64,000 nt of DNA. Origin: Gracilaria domingensis (lineage: Eukaryota > Rhodophyta > Florideophyceae > Gracilariales > Gracilariaceae). Under the pieces are notes generated by a model, which did no database searches, was not told the DNA's origin, and saw only the letters and a program-made list of their open reading frames with translations. Positions within the stretch are counted from its first letter, which is position 1; every line of letters starts with the position of its first letter. Below, in pieces: positions 20,632 to 30,120 of the stretch. The stretch is from assembly GCA_022539475.1 (NCBI GenBank), contig VCMS01000309.1, positions 1 through 64,000 of the forward strand, read 5' to 3'. A program made the translations under genes and the position numbers.

Positions 20632-21540
20632 TCATGATTCATGGTGGTTTTTATCGTGCTGCTTTTCCTCGTAGCCGTACAACAGAGCCACCAGCATAAT
20701 TGTCGAATGTACATCCTCCACGCTTTCGAACAGGTTGTGTACTCCACCCGGGATACAATCTTCTTTGACGTGAACGCCGTACACGCCTACCTCATGCAAC
20801 GGCCCGTCGCTCAAAGCACTTCCGAACGTCACGACGTCATCCGTATCAATAAATCTCGGTTCATTATCCACAAGATTTGCTCCTCCGCTTCCTTTTGTGT
20901 ATCGCTTGTCCACAATTTCGCAACTTTTATCGCCGGGATAGATAACAAACGCATCCATCTTCTGCAACAGGTCCCCAATAGCAGAATCCACTTCTTCTCT
21001 GCACTGCCACAGTTTCTTGTACACGAAATTGGGAAGGCCACTATCACTTCTGGTCTCCACGAACCCCTTCTCATCATCATTCACAATACCTTGCCTCCTA
21101 TTCAAATCCCTTGCCAGGAACAGTAGTCCGTCAACAGTGTGGTCAAGGGTGTGATCATTGAATGCACCCTTAATTTCCCTCTCGTCAGAGAAACGCAGGA
21201 AAGCTCCATGATTCGCCGAGACACCAAACTTATAGTCTCCGAGTCCTTCCATTTTCCCCTCCACGTCGCCCACATCACCCCCTGTGACAAGTCCGAAACC
21301 AACACGTTCGTCAATGAACTTCATACACTTCACAACTTCTTCTGGAATTGACTCTCCTTCTCTTCTCAACGTTCCATCAACGGAACTTAATATACCGTAA
21401 CCATTGGCATATATGAACTTAGACAAGGTATTGGGTGAAATTTCGGCCAAGTCTCTCTGTTCCTCTGCCATTTTTCCTGATACAGTTACCATACTGCCAC
21501 AAGTACCGCATAGACAGCTGTATAGACTTCTCAGTTTCAT
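20632..21540 (-). CDS. HAD-like paralog with lost catalytic residues (predicted pseudoenzyme)
   Basis: An intact frame of 302 codons from ATG 21,540; Met24 (21,471) is an alternative start nearer the conserved region. It is clearly paralogous to the HAD protein at 19,700-20,572: 'EEVVKCMKFIDERVGFGLVTG' against 'AETVKCMKYINARVGFGIATG', and 'RSDSGLPNFVYKKL' against 'RKDSGLPNFTYNGL'. Motif I reads 'LSSVDGTL': the nucleophilic Asp is Ser53, while Asp55 is kept. The GRD segment is GGD, and motif IV is 'FGSALSDGP'. Known HAD phosphatases need the first Asp to form the phospho-aspartate, so this protein is predicted inactive. The frame is open and free of decay, which suggests a retained non-catalytic role, for example regulation of its partner. 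Confidence 0.85.
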   Translation of the reverse strand: MKLRSLYSCLCGTCGSMVTVSGKMAEEQRDLAEISPNTLSKFIYANGYGILSSVDGTLRREGESIPEEVVKCMKFIDERVGFGLVTGGDVGDVEGKMEGLGDYKFGVSANHGAFLRFSDEREIKGAFNDHTLDHTVDGLLFLARDLNRRQGIVNDDEKGFVETRSDSGLPNFVYKKLWQCREEVDSAIGDLLQKMDAFVIYPGDKSCEIVDKRYTKGSGGANLVDNEPRFIDTDDVVTFGSALSDGPLHEVGVYGVHVKEDCIPGGVHNLFESVEDVHSTIMLVALLYGYEEKQHDKNHHES

Positions 21541-21580
21541 ACTTTTCTTAAAAGCAACCTTAAGTGCAGTTTCAGAAATG

Positions 21581-23080
21581 TTAGGACGCTACATGTTCAA
21601 TTGCGAATTGCACAGTCCCAATCAGTTGGCTCTCCTTCAACACTTCTGTCACTTCTGCAGGATCCACGTCTGCCGGCGTCACCCCCTCAACATCTTCAAT
21701 TAGAATGGCGACCACACTAACTATAGAGTGTATCTTGTCTGCAAACATCATCCTTCGCATGGTACTCGTCGACTCATTGAGGTACGAAGCAACACATAAC
21801 AATTCCTTCATCCCAATGGGCCTCCCATCTCTTCGTATCAGCAGATTGCAACGCCAAAACCTGGCTAATCGCTTCCACTTCTGTGCACCAGTCGCTGCCA
21901 AATATTGTATAGCTTTCAGACGATGCAAACCATCTACAATGAAGCACTTCTTCCTTAGGCGTCCCTTGTCAGCATCCCTCTCTCCCGTAGTAGCATCTTG
22001 TAAGGCCACCACTGGAGAACCCATCGACTGCAATATCCCCCGCTCCTCCATACTCTTCACAAGGGCTTCAACGTGGCGTTTACTTACTCCACGGAGTAAA
22101 TTGGGCGGAGTGTCCACCAGAGTGATGTTAACAGTAACAACAACCATCCGGTAGTGATTGAGGTTCACCTTTGGTACCTTCTGACGAATTCGTCTGTACG
22201 TCTTGCTCCGAGTAGGTGTCCCTTGTGTTCCAGACCGCTCGCCAGAAACACTTGAACGTGCCATTCTTGCGGACAGAAACAAAACGTCATCGTCCTGCTG
22301 CTCCGCAGTTTCTGGTGCAGTTTGGGGTACAGATGGACCAGCTCCTTGTGTGGATTGCGCATCCGCGTCTGGAAGGGGACCTTTCATGATCTCATCTTCC
22401 TCCTCTTGCACAGCCGTCCCCTGCTGAACCGTCTGTTTCGACGCAGAAGATCCCCTTGTGTCGACGGTCTGATTCATTGCAGCAGATGCCCTTTTCGACG
22501 CAGTGGGCTCCGTAGCGGAGATAGACTTTGTTTGACCTGTCCGCTTCGTAGCTGGGGATGATATTGTCTCCTTAGTCCGCTTCGCAACAGACGATGGACC
22601 GGCCCGCGGAGGTGCTACTGATGCGCTACCTCTCGGTGTTGATGAACTTCGAATTGGCTCCGTGCGGCTTGTCGGCGTCATCGCTTCACTCATAGCGCTC
22701 ACCGTTCGTCGCTTGGAGGCCGGAATGCTGGCTGCCACTGGTTCCATCATTTTCTCATCCCAAGGAGCGGCCGTCCGGAGATCCTGGATATATTGTGGAA
22801 GATCCAGGCCCTCCGCCCGGTAAGGGTAGAACGTCTGACCGCTTCGACTGATGAGAATATTATGAACCACCACAAGACCTGGGTCCAATTGCTTCCCGTG
22901 CAACTCGCGGCGTAGAACACTTCCAATTCCATGCAACAACGCTTCCCCGACTATCACCTTTCCTTCATTCTCAATATCCATCTGCAGCGAAACCCGCATT
23001 CCACCTTGCAATAATCGAGTGCTCCGCTGAGTGCGAGGAGTAACGCTTTGCGTACGCTTTCGAACACGAGTTGGCTTCAT
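21581..23080 (-). CDS. protein with ParB/sulfiredoxin-like C-terminal domain
   Basis: An intact 499-codon frame from ATG 23,080. Residues 1-100 form an N-terminal region ('MDIENEGKVIVGEALLHGIG', 'LVVVHNILISRSGQTFYPYR'). Residues about 110-290 are a Ser/Thr/Ala/Lys-rich, probably disordered linker with recurring 'KRT' and 'SA' motifs. The C-terminal 200 residues carry a ParB-like pattern: 'RHVEALVKSMEERGIL' followed by 'CFIVDGLHRLKAIQYL', in the places where ParB-fold proteins have the partner helix and the GERRL-like nucleotide-binding box. ParB-fold proteins bind CTP or ATP or act as nucleases. The role here is unknown. It could be a host regulator or a cargo gene of a mobile element, since a foldback-like repeat starts 345 bp upstream. 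The stop lies 40 bp from the 5' end of the HAD paralog. Confidence 0.6.
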   Translation of the reverse strand: MKPTRVRKRTQSVTPRTQRSTRLLQGGMRVSLQMDIENEGKVIVGEALLHGIGSVLRRELHGKQLDPGLVVVHNILISRSGQTFYPYRAEGLDLPQYIQDLRTAAPWDEKMMEPVAASIPASKRRTVSAMSEAMTPTSRTEPIRSSSTPRGSASVAPPRAGPSSVAKRTKETISSPATKRTGQTKSISATEPTASKRASAAMNQTVDTRGSSASKQTVQQGTAVQEEEDEIMKGPLPDADAQSTQGAGPSVPQTAPETAEQQDDDVLFLSARMARSSVSGERSGTQGTPTRSKTYRRIRQKVPKVNLNHYRMVVVTVNITLVDTPPNLLRGVSKRHVEALVKSMEERGILQSMGSPVVALQDATTGERDADKGRLRKKCFIVDGLHRLKAIQYLAATGAQKWKRLARFWRCNLLIRRDGRPIGMKELLCVASYLNESTSTMRRMMFADKIHSIVSVVAILIEDVEGVTPADVDPAEVTEVLKESQLIGTVQFAIEHVAS

Positions 23081-23424
23081 GTTGAACAGCTATTGCAGTG
23101 AAAGGTGTATATCAACAATACGCTCGCTCTGGACGATACCAGAACGGATGCGAGCCTTTTAAATGGCGACTTACGCTGGGCACCCCCGCTTTCGGCAGCT
23201 CCTCCCAGCGCACTGCCAGTCTCGTCCGTGTCCTGTCCGTGGCCGCTCGCACGCTGATTGTACGCTTTAGAGTCGTGGAGTTCACGCAATGATGACTCAC
23301 GTGAGCAATGGTCGCGCTGTCTAATCGTGATCTTCAAATGCTTTGCATAGTAGTCAAGAGTACACTCATTCACTTCCATGTAGAGCCTACTCCCGCAAAT
23401 ACACGTGGACAGCGGCGCCAACGT
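23081..23424. other. upstream region of the ParB-like gene
   Basis: 344 bp of mixed composition between the ParB-like ATG and the foldback-like repeat. Short open frames on both strands have no recognisable content. It probably contains the promoter of the minus-strand gene. Confidence 0.4.
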
Positions 23425-24105
23425 ACCGGCGGCCGGGTGTACCGAAATCACTGCGGGGCGGCGTGTTTTGGGAGATCCCGGGAAGGCGCCGGAATGTGGC
23501 CAGAACGTGCCCGCGGGCGGGAGGGGTCGGTCGTGTTAGGGTACCTACCCTAACACGACCGGACCCCCCGCCCGCGGGCATAAATCGCACATTTTCAAAA
23601 ATCGTCCAAACGTGCGGGGGGGGGGGGGGGTACCCCACGCCGACCCCCCCGCCCGGGCATAAAATCACACATTTTTCAAAAAATCGTCCAAAACGTGCCC
23701 GCGGGCGGGGGGGTCCGGTCGTGTTAGGGTAGGTACCCTAACACGACCGACCCCCCCCCCCGCCCGCGGGCATAAAATCGCACATTTTAAAATCGCAAAT
23801 TTTTCAAAAAAACGTCCAGAACGTGCCCGCGGGCGGAGGGGGTCGGTCGTGTTAGGGTAGCTACCCTAACACGACCGACCCCCCCGCCCGCGGGCATAAA
23901 ATCGCACCTTTTTCAAAAAATCGTCCAAAACGTGCCCGCGGGCGGGGGGGTCCGGTCGTGTTAGGGTAGCTACCCTAACACGACCGACCCCCCCCCCCCC
24001 TCCGCCCGCGGGCACGTTCTGGCCACATTCTGGCACCCTCCGGAGACCTTCGAAAGCACTCCTCCCGGCTCTTCCGGCAGTGATTTCGCTGCACACGCCG
24101 TGCAC
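23425..24105. repeat. GC-rich foldback-like element, copy 2
   Basis: Outer arms are inverted repeats: GTGTACCGAAATCACTGCGG at about 23,437 pairs with the complement of the end near 24,098 (GTGATTTCGCTGCACAC). Both continue inward to GTGGCCAGAACGTGCCCGCGGGC. At least four palindromes centred near 23,545, 23,733, 23,860 and 23,970 share the core GTGTTAGGGTA / TACCCTAACAC. The transposase frame of Plavaka-like copy B runs on into this element, so either it inserted at the 3' end of that gene or it belongs to the end of that transposon. Copy 1 lies at 5,520-6,060, also on the transposase 3' side of copy A, but about 1 kb away. Confidence 0.8.
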
Positions 24106-27009
24106 ATATATCAAACTAGAGAAAACTAGCGCTTCACACCCACTTGATCCGCGACTTTTGGCACAATACGCGACCTTTGCAATAGCTCCGAATCGCGACG
24201 TGGCCGACATCAGAGCGACTACCTGGGCAACCCAAGTCTCTGAATCTTCTCCGCTTACCAATACAGTGGAAAACCTTGGCTTTCTACTGGGACCGAATGC
24301 TGGAGAAGCGAAGACATGTTGGATGATGGGGTATTTGGGTCGTCCCAGCTTAAGTGCCTTAGAAGACGAATCGAAGTGTTCAAGAGTCGGAACGAAACCG
24401 CCTCTCACGAGGGCCGAATTCACCAGAGTTATCCTTGTCTTTTCTGGGAAGTATGTAATAGAGTGCTCATCCAGTGTTTCTTTCACGAGACTGAGGAAAG
24501 AAGGAAGGGCCTGTTCACCAATTTGATCAAGAATCGACCTTGTGTCCCTACTTGAGAACATCTCTCTAACAGCAGTCCATGTTTTTGAACTGGACATACT
24601 TGAAACACAATGTTGAAGAGCTCGTAAAGTGAAAGAACGCCCTCTCATTGCAAACTGAGGAAGCTGTGTGGAAGTTCCTGGTAAACCTGGATTACGCTGG
24701 TAAGGGGTATTGCCATTCCATTGCTTTCTAACATGTCCGTGCTCAATGGAGCGAATAGTCTCCTCCACAGCCGTTGCTGTTCTTCTGGACGTCTTTTTGT
24801 AGTGTCTTTTAAATAGCAGGTGTGCATGTTCGTATATGCCTGCGTCGTAGTACTTGATACTTCCCAGACGGCGAATATCGTCCACGAGATGATCGAGAAG
24901 ATGAAACTTCAGAGTTCCCAGTCTGGAGGGATGAAAATCCGCCAGAGTCTTTGTTGCGGAACGCTTGAAGGCTTCAATCTCCGAACTAAGACACAGGAGA
25001 GAGCTTTCAGTCCAATACGGGTCACGATTGTATCTGAATAAGGTCGAGAGCAAGTCCGAGTACTGAGAGAAAACGGTTGTGATTGGGGCAACGTCCTGTC
25101 CTCCACAGCATATGTCAAAGAATGCTCCTATGGAGGGAAAGACCATTCCAAGTGCTTTGTAGTTTTTGGCCTCCAGCATTCCACGGAGACCGTCTTTCGT
25201 GAAGATACCATTCAAAGATTTGCCTTTCTCCTGCGTGGAGAAATCGATATGTAAACCTTTGGCAGGAGAATCGCGTTCTATGGCAGCTAGAATTGCGTTT
25301 GCATGGTTGAGGAGTTGGGTGCGTATCGTTCGAAATGAACGCGATGCAGATGTTCCTAATGTGGTGCACAGGGTGTCTGACTGCAGTCTCTCGATTGTGG
25401 CCGTTTTTATCAACTTTGAGATGCCGAGATGCAAGTTGTGTAATGGTTCGAATGAGAACAGACTGTATGGAGACAATCCCGGGATCATTCCAAGGCTTAC
25501 GGAAGTTTCGAGGAACGAAGGAATGAGAGATATGGAATTTGAACGCATCAGAGTATCCGCTTGAGATCTCCTCTCCCTCGCACGACGTGGACGTCTTTCC
25601 GCCTCGTCTTTTTGTGCATGTTGCAAGATAGCTGTGTATGTCTTTCGGATGCGTTTCGTGTGCTTTTGAGAACGTCCGTTGAATGAGGTGGGAATAGGAC
25701 TGCATAAAGATGAGCGAGGGGCTTTGCATCTATGACACGGGATTTCCGTTTTGGTCCCATGAAGAATGGACAGAATGTCCTTAGCCTCAGGAATATCCGC
25801 ACAATAACTTGCAAGCAGAGGATGGCACACTCGACTTAGTTTGTCTTCGCCGATGAACTGAAAACCTTTCGGCGTGAGATCTAGAATGGGCTCCAGGACT
25901 TGACGAAGAGATTCTTGAAGGATTTGCATCCTGGACTCGCGTAGAGACTTGCTAGAAACAAATGGCATTGCGTCTGCTTCAGATGCGGAAACCTCGATCA
26001 GTGTGGTTGGGAAGTATGCCACTACTGTGAGGTCATCACGGATACACTTACGGCGAAGCTGGTCGGAGAAGTTGAGAAATATGAGGTGAAGAGGATAGGC
26101 GGTAACCGATGTTTGCTTTAGAGTTGTTGAAGACTTATCGGTGTATACCTGCAGAAGACCTACGAAAGATTCACTGTAACTTATTTCTTGGGAGTACCAC
26201 ACTATTCTACTATCCAAAGAGCCCATGACCATTTCCTTAAGTTTTGAGGTGGCGGCTCTTGCGAGAGAGCCGGACATGGGGTGAGATATTTTCGTGGAGT
26301 GGGTCTGAGGTATAGGGTGGAAGAATGAGTTTTCGTTGTTAGCCAACTGGAGCTGTTTCACAAGTGTCTGAACGGGGTCTCTCGTGTAGAGGGTGGCGCT
26401 GAACTTACATCCTTCTGGCGAGACAGTTCTGCGATTGAAACCGTCCTTTGAGGCGTATCGTTCGAAAATGGCCTTCTTCAGTTCTGTACAGCGCTTGGAA
26501 CTTGTTATGGTCTCGTTGAATCGCTTTTGCGAGAATCGCGGGTCCTGAAGTAGCCCAATTAGCTCGTCAGCCTCACGATGACCAAGGTTGGAAGCTACTG
26601 AAGCCAGACAAACCGTGAGATAATCCATATGCAAATCACCGAGGGCCTCCTCAGAAGGCACTGGGCGGGAACTGCTTCCGTGTTCTCGCTCTAATGACGC
26701 GGGAGCCGGGGAAGGAGAAACACAATGCGAAGTGTCCGGAATGGGAGGGGCGCACGGAGTGGGGTCGACGATGTCCTCGGACACTGGAGGCTCGGGAAGG
26801 CGACAAGGGGCAGTGACCGTTTCGGAAGATGCGGGCGCGGGTGCGGAAAGCTTGAGACGCTTGCTTCTCCGAATGGGCCGGCTATTGTCGTCTTCCAGCG
26901 CTGCTTTCAGACAAAACGGGCAATGGTTGACATGCTGTTGAAGGGATAAGACTCCTCGGCGAGTAACGAAGGGGCACCCACGCTTCTTATGTGTACAGTA
27001 GTAGACCAT
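23866..27009 (-). CDS. Plavaka-like transposase (CMC superfamily)
   Basis: One open frame. The longest reading starts at a TTG (27,093), but the first ATG (27,009, 'MVYYCTHKKRGCPF') is shared with copy A and is preferred, giving about 1,047 residues. The N-terminus has a Cys/His pattern (CX6C...HX2HC) like the zinc finger at the start of Plavaka and CACTA transposases. The middle carries the family's catalytic wording: 'QVYTDKSSTTLKQTSVTAYP' with the first Asp, then 'LIFLNFSDQLRRK' and 'VVAYFPTTL'. Downstream come 'CHRCKAPRSSL', 'LHNLHLGISK' and 'LGTLKFHLLDHLVDDIRRLG'. The product should cut and paste its own element in the nucleus. The last about 80 codons are translated from the GC-rich foldback-like repeat, so the native C-terminus is probably near 24,105. 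No stops interrupt it, so activity is possible. Confidence 0.75.
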   Translation of the reverse strand: MVYYCTHKKRGCPFVTRRGVLSLQQHVNHCPFCLKAALEDDNSRPIRRSKRLKLSAPAPASSETVTAPCRLPEPPVSEDIVDPTPCAPPIPDTSHCVSPSPAPASLEREHGSSSRPVPSEEALGDLHMDYLTVCLASVASNLGHREADELIGLLQDPRFSQKRFNETITSSKRCTELKKAIFERYASKDGFNRRTVSPEGCKFSATLYTRDPVQTLVKQLQLANNENSFFHPIPQTHSTKISHPMSGSLARAATSKLKEMVMGSLDSRIVWYSQEISYSESFVGLLQVYTDKSSTTLKQTSVTAYPLHLIFLNFSDQLRRKCIRDDLTVVAYFPTTLIEVSASEADAMPFVSSKSLRESRMQILQESLRQVLEPILDLTPKGFQFIGEDKLSRVCHPLLASYCADIPEAKDILSILHGTKTEIPCHRCKAPRSSLCSPIPTSFNGRSQKHTKRIRKTYTAILQHAQKDEAERRPRRARERRSQADTLMRSNSISLIPSFLETSVSLGMIPGLSPYSLFSFEPLHNLHLGISKLIKTATIERLQSDTLCTTLGTSASRSFRTIRTQLLNHANAILAAIERDSPAKGLHIDFSTQEKGKSLNGIFTKDGLRGMLEAKNYKALGMVFPSIGAFFDICCGGQDVAPITTVFSQYSDLLSTLFRYNRDPYWTESSLLCLSSEIEAFKRSATKTLADFHPSRLGTLKFHLLDHLVDDIRRLGSIKYYDAGIYEHAHLLFKRHYKKTSRRTATAVEETIRSIEHGHVRKQWNGNTPYQRNPGLPGTSTQLPQFAMRGRSFTLRALQHCVSSMSSSKTWTAVREMFSSRDTRSILDQIGEQALPSFLSLVKETLDEHSITYFPEKTRITLVNSALVRGGFVPTLEHFDSSSKALKLGRPKYPIIQHVFASPAFGPSRKPRFSTVLVSGEDSETWVAQVVALMSATSRFGAIAKVAYCAKSRGSSGCEALVFSSLIYVHGVCSEITAGRAGRSAFEGLRRVPECGQNVPAGGGGGGVGRVRVATLTRPDPPARGHVLDDFLKKVRFYARGRGGRSC

Positions 27010-27378
27010 GGGAAGAAGAACTGAACGAGAAACGACGACAAAGACTGCAAGGGAAGGGCGTCCGAAGGGTGAAGGAGGTCGAGCGACAGTCAATATCGAC
27101 GTCTTGCTCAGAACGGAGAATATATTTTGAGTTTAAATCACGTGCTTTCGTTCAAAAAGGAACGTAGGTACACGTCGACCTCAACACAAGGGTGTACTTC
27201 TCGTATTATCTACCACTGGTTATAAACCTGTGGTTTCCCAACGTTGTACGCTGTACACTTGTCCAATCTCGCACAGAAAAATAAATCTCTTCCCTTCGCC
27301 GCCGCCGCCGCGCCTCCGACGTCCGAACTTCCGTTACCGTCGTGAGCCATGCCATCGATATCATCGCGTTATACTCCG

Positions 27379-27454
27379 CTCCGTCGTACTTTTTCCCGCC
27401 CTCCACTTTATGGAGGCTCCATAAAGTAGAGGGCGGAAGAAAGTAGGACGGAGT
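27379..27454. repeat. copy-B-specific palindrome 1
   Basis: Arms of about 37 bp with a few mismatches, turning at TATGGAGGCTCCATA. Copy A has no counterpart of this hairpin at the equivalent place (about 1,905-1,945) and instead carries a different small palindrome there. Confidence 0.75.
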
Positions 27455-27706
27455 CATCCGTATCTCAGGGATGTTTTCCGTGCAGTCTTTTCGTACGTTC
27501 TCCCATATCCTTCCACGTATCTTTGCTCTAAACTAACCAATCCTCACCGCGTTTCTTCGCGCTCTGCGACATGGAAACGGCAGGAAATAAGCTAATCACC
27601 CTCAACTTCTTCTATTTGTTCAAGATATAGAACGAGTTGAAGGGTGAAAACGGGAACCCGGTAACCCAAACCGACGACTGTAAGTACGCGACCAATAGTT
27701 CATTTC

Positions 27707-27791
27707 GTTGCGCCATAGGCTCTAGCTTCGCGTCTTGCGCTGCTTTTCAAAAGTAGCGCAAGACTCGAGAAGCTAAAGCCTATGGCGCAAC
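27707..27791. repeat. copy-B-specific palindrome 2
   Basis: Arms of about 41 bp with about four mismatches, turning at GCTTTTCAAAAGT. Copy A has a single arm only (1,651-1,692) before its sequence continues with GGGTTACC. The hairpin therefore formed in copy B after separation. Confidence 0.85.
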
Positions 27792-27859
27792 AAACCAAGT
27801 TGGTTTCTCGGCGATCTTGGATCTCTGCCTGTTCGGGATAGGCGATTCTGGTACTTGGT

Positions 27860-28560
27860 TGAGACATAGGTTTCTGTCTCGTTTATCGCATCTTGCGGTA
27901 TGTTTGCTGCATGGGCATTCTCGGTGTCGTTGCTTGTGAGTTCTTGCTTCGAGACCTTTCGCGTTTTACGATGAATGGATTGCTGGTAATCTAACCGATC
28001 ACTTTCCTTCTTCTTCTTCCTTTTGCGAGTTACTAGGTCCCTCGACTTTTCTAGCGCAACGTTTCTGTTTTGCTTTATCAATGGTACGTTCCATCGCAAT
28101 TCAAATGTTTCCAACGGAGCATTGACTAACTTATGGATACTTTCTGCTTGCGTATACAGGTAAACGACCAATTTTATTTCATCTCTCCAGATCCATCATC
28201 GATCTTGAGAGACAAAATGAAATTGGTCGTTTACCTTTCTGACTGTTCGGGATAGGCGATTCTGGTACTTGTTTGGGATATAGGCTAGATTCTCGTTTAT
28301 CGCGTCTTGCGGTATGTTTGCTGCATGGGCATTCTCGGTGTCCTTGCTTGTGAGTTCTCGCTTCGACACCTTTCGCGGTTTACGATGATATGGTGGGCTG
28401 GTAATCTAACCGATCCCTTTCCTGCTTCTTCTTCCGTTTGCGAGTTACCAGGTCCCTCGACTTTTCTAGCGCAACGTTTCTGTTTTGTTTTATCAATGGT
28501 ACGTTCCATCGCATTTAAAATGTATCTAACGGATCATTGACTAACTTATGGATACTTTCT
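27860..28560 (-). repeat. tandem duplication in Plavaka-like leader, copy B
   Basis: Two direct units of about 290 bp on the minus strand, homologous to the pair at 908-1,566 in copy A. They are separated by a spacer enlarged by the palindrome at 28,159-28,235. Confidence 0.75.
28159..28235. repeat. copy-B-specific palindrome 3
   Basis: Arms of about 35 bp with about four mismatches, each starting GGTAAACGACCAATTT on its own strand. Copy A has one arm only (about 1,250-1,285). Confidence 0.8.
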
Positions 28561-28613
28561 ACAGGTAAATGACTTTTGATGCGGACGTAGCTCACGAGTT
28601 GCAGGTGCAGGTT

Positions 28614-28695
28614 CCTCAAGTAGGGAACCATGCATCTGGGCATGGTTCCCTACATGAGGAACGGAGAGGATGAGGCGCTTCGCGCCTCATCCTCT
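28614..28695. repeat. palindrome pair conserved with copy A
   Basis: Counterparts of the hairpins at 780-810 and 816-861. They have the same arms, while loops and single bases differ slightly. Confidence 0.85.
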
Positions 28696-29190
28696 CGGAG
28701 TGCGTATGTGTTCTACCGATCCAGCACTATGGTGGAGGTGCAGTCTGCGGCATCTGCCGCAGATTGCGTCTACACCCGATCCATTATGGGGAAATGGTAC
28801 ATGTAATATAGCGAAGTAGTGGTTAGCAAAAGCGGTCGATAGAAGAATAGATACGAATAAAACGGTATGATTTCATAATGGGCATCATCTGTACTAGCAC
28901 TAGTATTCCATGCGTTGCAGGGTATCATTCCGCAGAAGGTATCGTGTAATGTGCACCTTAATGGAAACTGAACCTAGACTTCGCGAAATACAGTTCAGGT
29001 AGCCCTCGACTAAAGAACTAGCACGAGTGGAAAACCCCCCAGTATTTACTGCACAGAGATTCTGGACGACCCAAGCAATTATCTGCAAATTTTGAAATAA
29101 TTGATCTCGATATTTTTTCAAAAAATTTACTGGACGACCCTTGCCAATTTCTGGACGACCCTCGCCAAAAACTAGCATCTGCAAGAGACC

Positions 29191-30102
29191 TTGGCAAGGA
29201 AAGCCGGAAGTCCGGAAGAAAAGTTAGTGAAAAGAGACCGTGCTGTTACGGCAGACCCGACTTCGGGAGATCTCAGTGGAGCATCGAGTGATAGAGCCGT
29301 TGAAAACACGGAGGAAACCGCCGATATGGCGAGCCGACACGCCACGGTAAGTGGGAAGCAGCACAACGCTGCACAGGCGCGCACATTGCGCCAAGTGTCT
29401 GGCTTCGCCGGCGATCCACCTCCAGTGGAGGACAACAGCGCACGCGCCGGGCACGTGCTTGCTGTAAAGCTTGCAGACGCCGAAAACGGAAATTCCGAAT
29501 TCGAATCGGCAGCGCACAGCCGTGCAACGGCGCAGGCCTTACCACCAGCAGTGAGTGGCGAGACGGCGCCACGGCGCGCACAGCAGCACCACTCGCTGGC
29601 GCACCGCAAGGCGGACCGTTCACCCTCACGACGGGGGATCCCGCCGGAACGCCGGAAGCTCGCTGTTCGAGAAGACCAAAGTAAGGTCAGAGCCCGACAA
29701 CACGGGGAGGAAAGCCAGAAATCTGGAAGCCTGAATGTCAGGAACACACAATTCTCACCGGGACCACCTGGCGTACAGAACGCACTGGCGTCAGGACGGA
29801 AGCCGTTTGGCAGCGACGCTCACGACTGGAAAGAAATCAACGACACCCCAGAAGATGGCACAATAACGGAACCGCACACTGAGCGGCGTGTCCTCGACAG
29901 GGAGTACGTTATGGACCGTCTGATTAGTCACGGCTACGCCTCTGATGAAGAGCTATTGTGTCGAGTCCTTTGGTACGGCTGTTCTTCTTCGAAGGATACA
30001 CATGAGCCTATCGAGCATCTTCCTCGCTTTAAGGTCCTACAGTACCACCGTCGCACACGGACACCGATACCGGCTAGGCTAGACAGAGCCCAAGTGGGTT
30101 GA
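29191..30102 (+). other. integrase tail and chromodomain of gypsy element A
   Basis: An open frame of 303 codons without a convincing start. The first 230 residues are a low-complexity, charged linker. The last 65 form a chromodomain-like unit: 'EYVMDRLISHGYASDEELLC', 'WYGCSSSKDTHEPIEHLPRF' and 'VLQYHRRT'. Chromodomains at the integrase C-terminus define chromoviruses and are known to steer integration to particular chromatin. The counterpart in element B is at 42,770-42,980. Confidence 0.7.
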
Positions 30103-30120
30103 CCACCCACTACTTGTGAG

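Larger units (their letters stand above)
24106..29172 (-). mobile_element. Plavaka-like (CMC) DNA transposon, copy B
   Basis: The better preserved of two copies. Its outer edge at about 29,172 has the subterminal GGTCGTCCAG repeats. About 2.1 kb of leader follows with tandem repeats and palindromes, then a long transposase gene reading towards lower coordinates. No mirror image of the outer edge was found on the far side, so either that end is lost, replaced by the foldback-like repeat, or too short to see by eye. It lies directly against gypsy element A (29,190). Confidence 0.7.
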
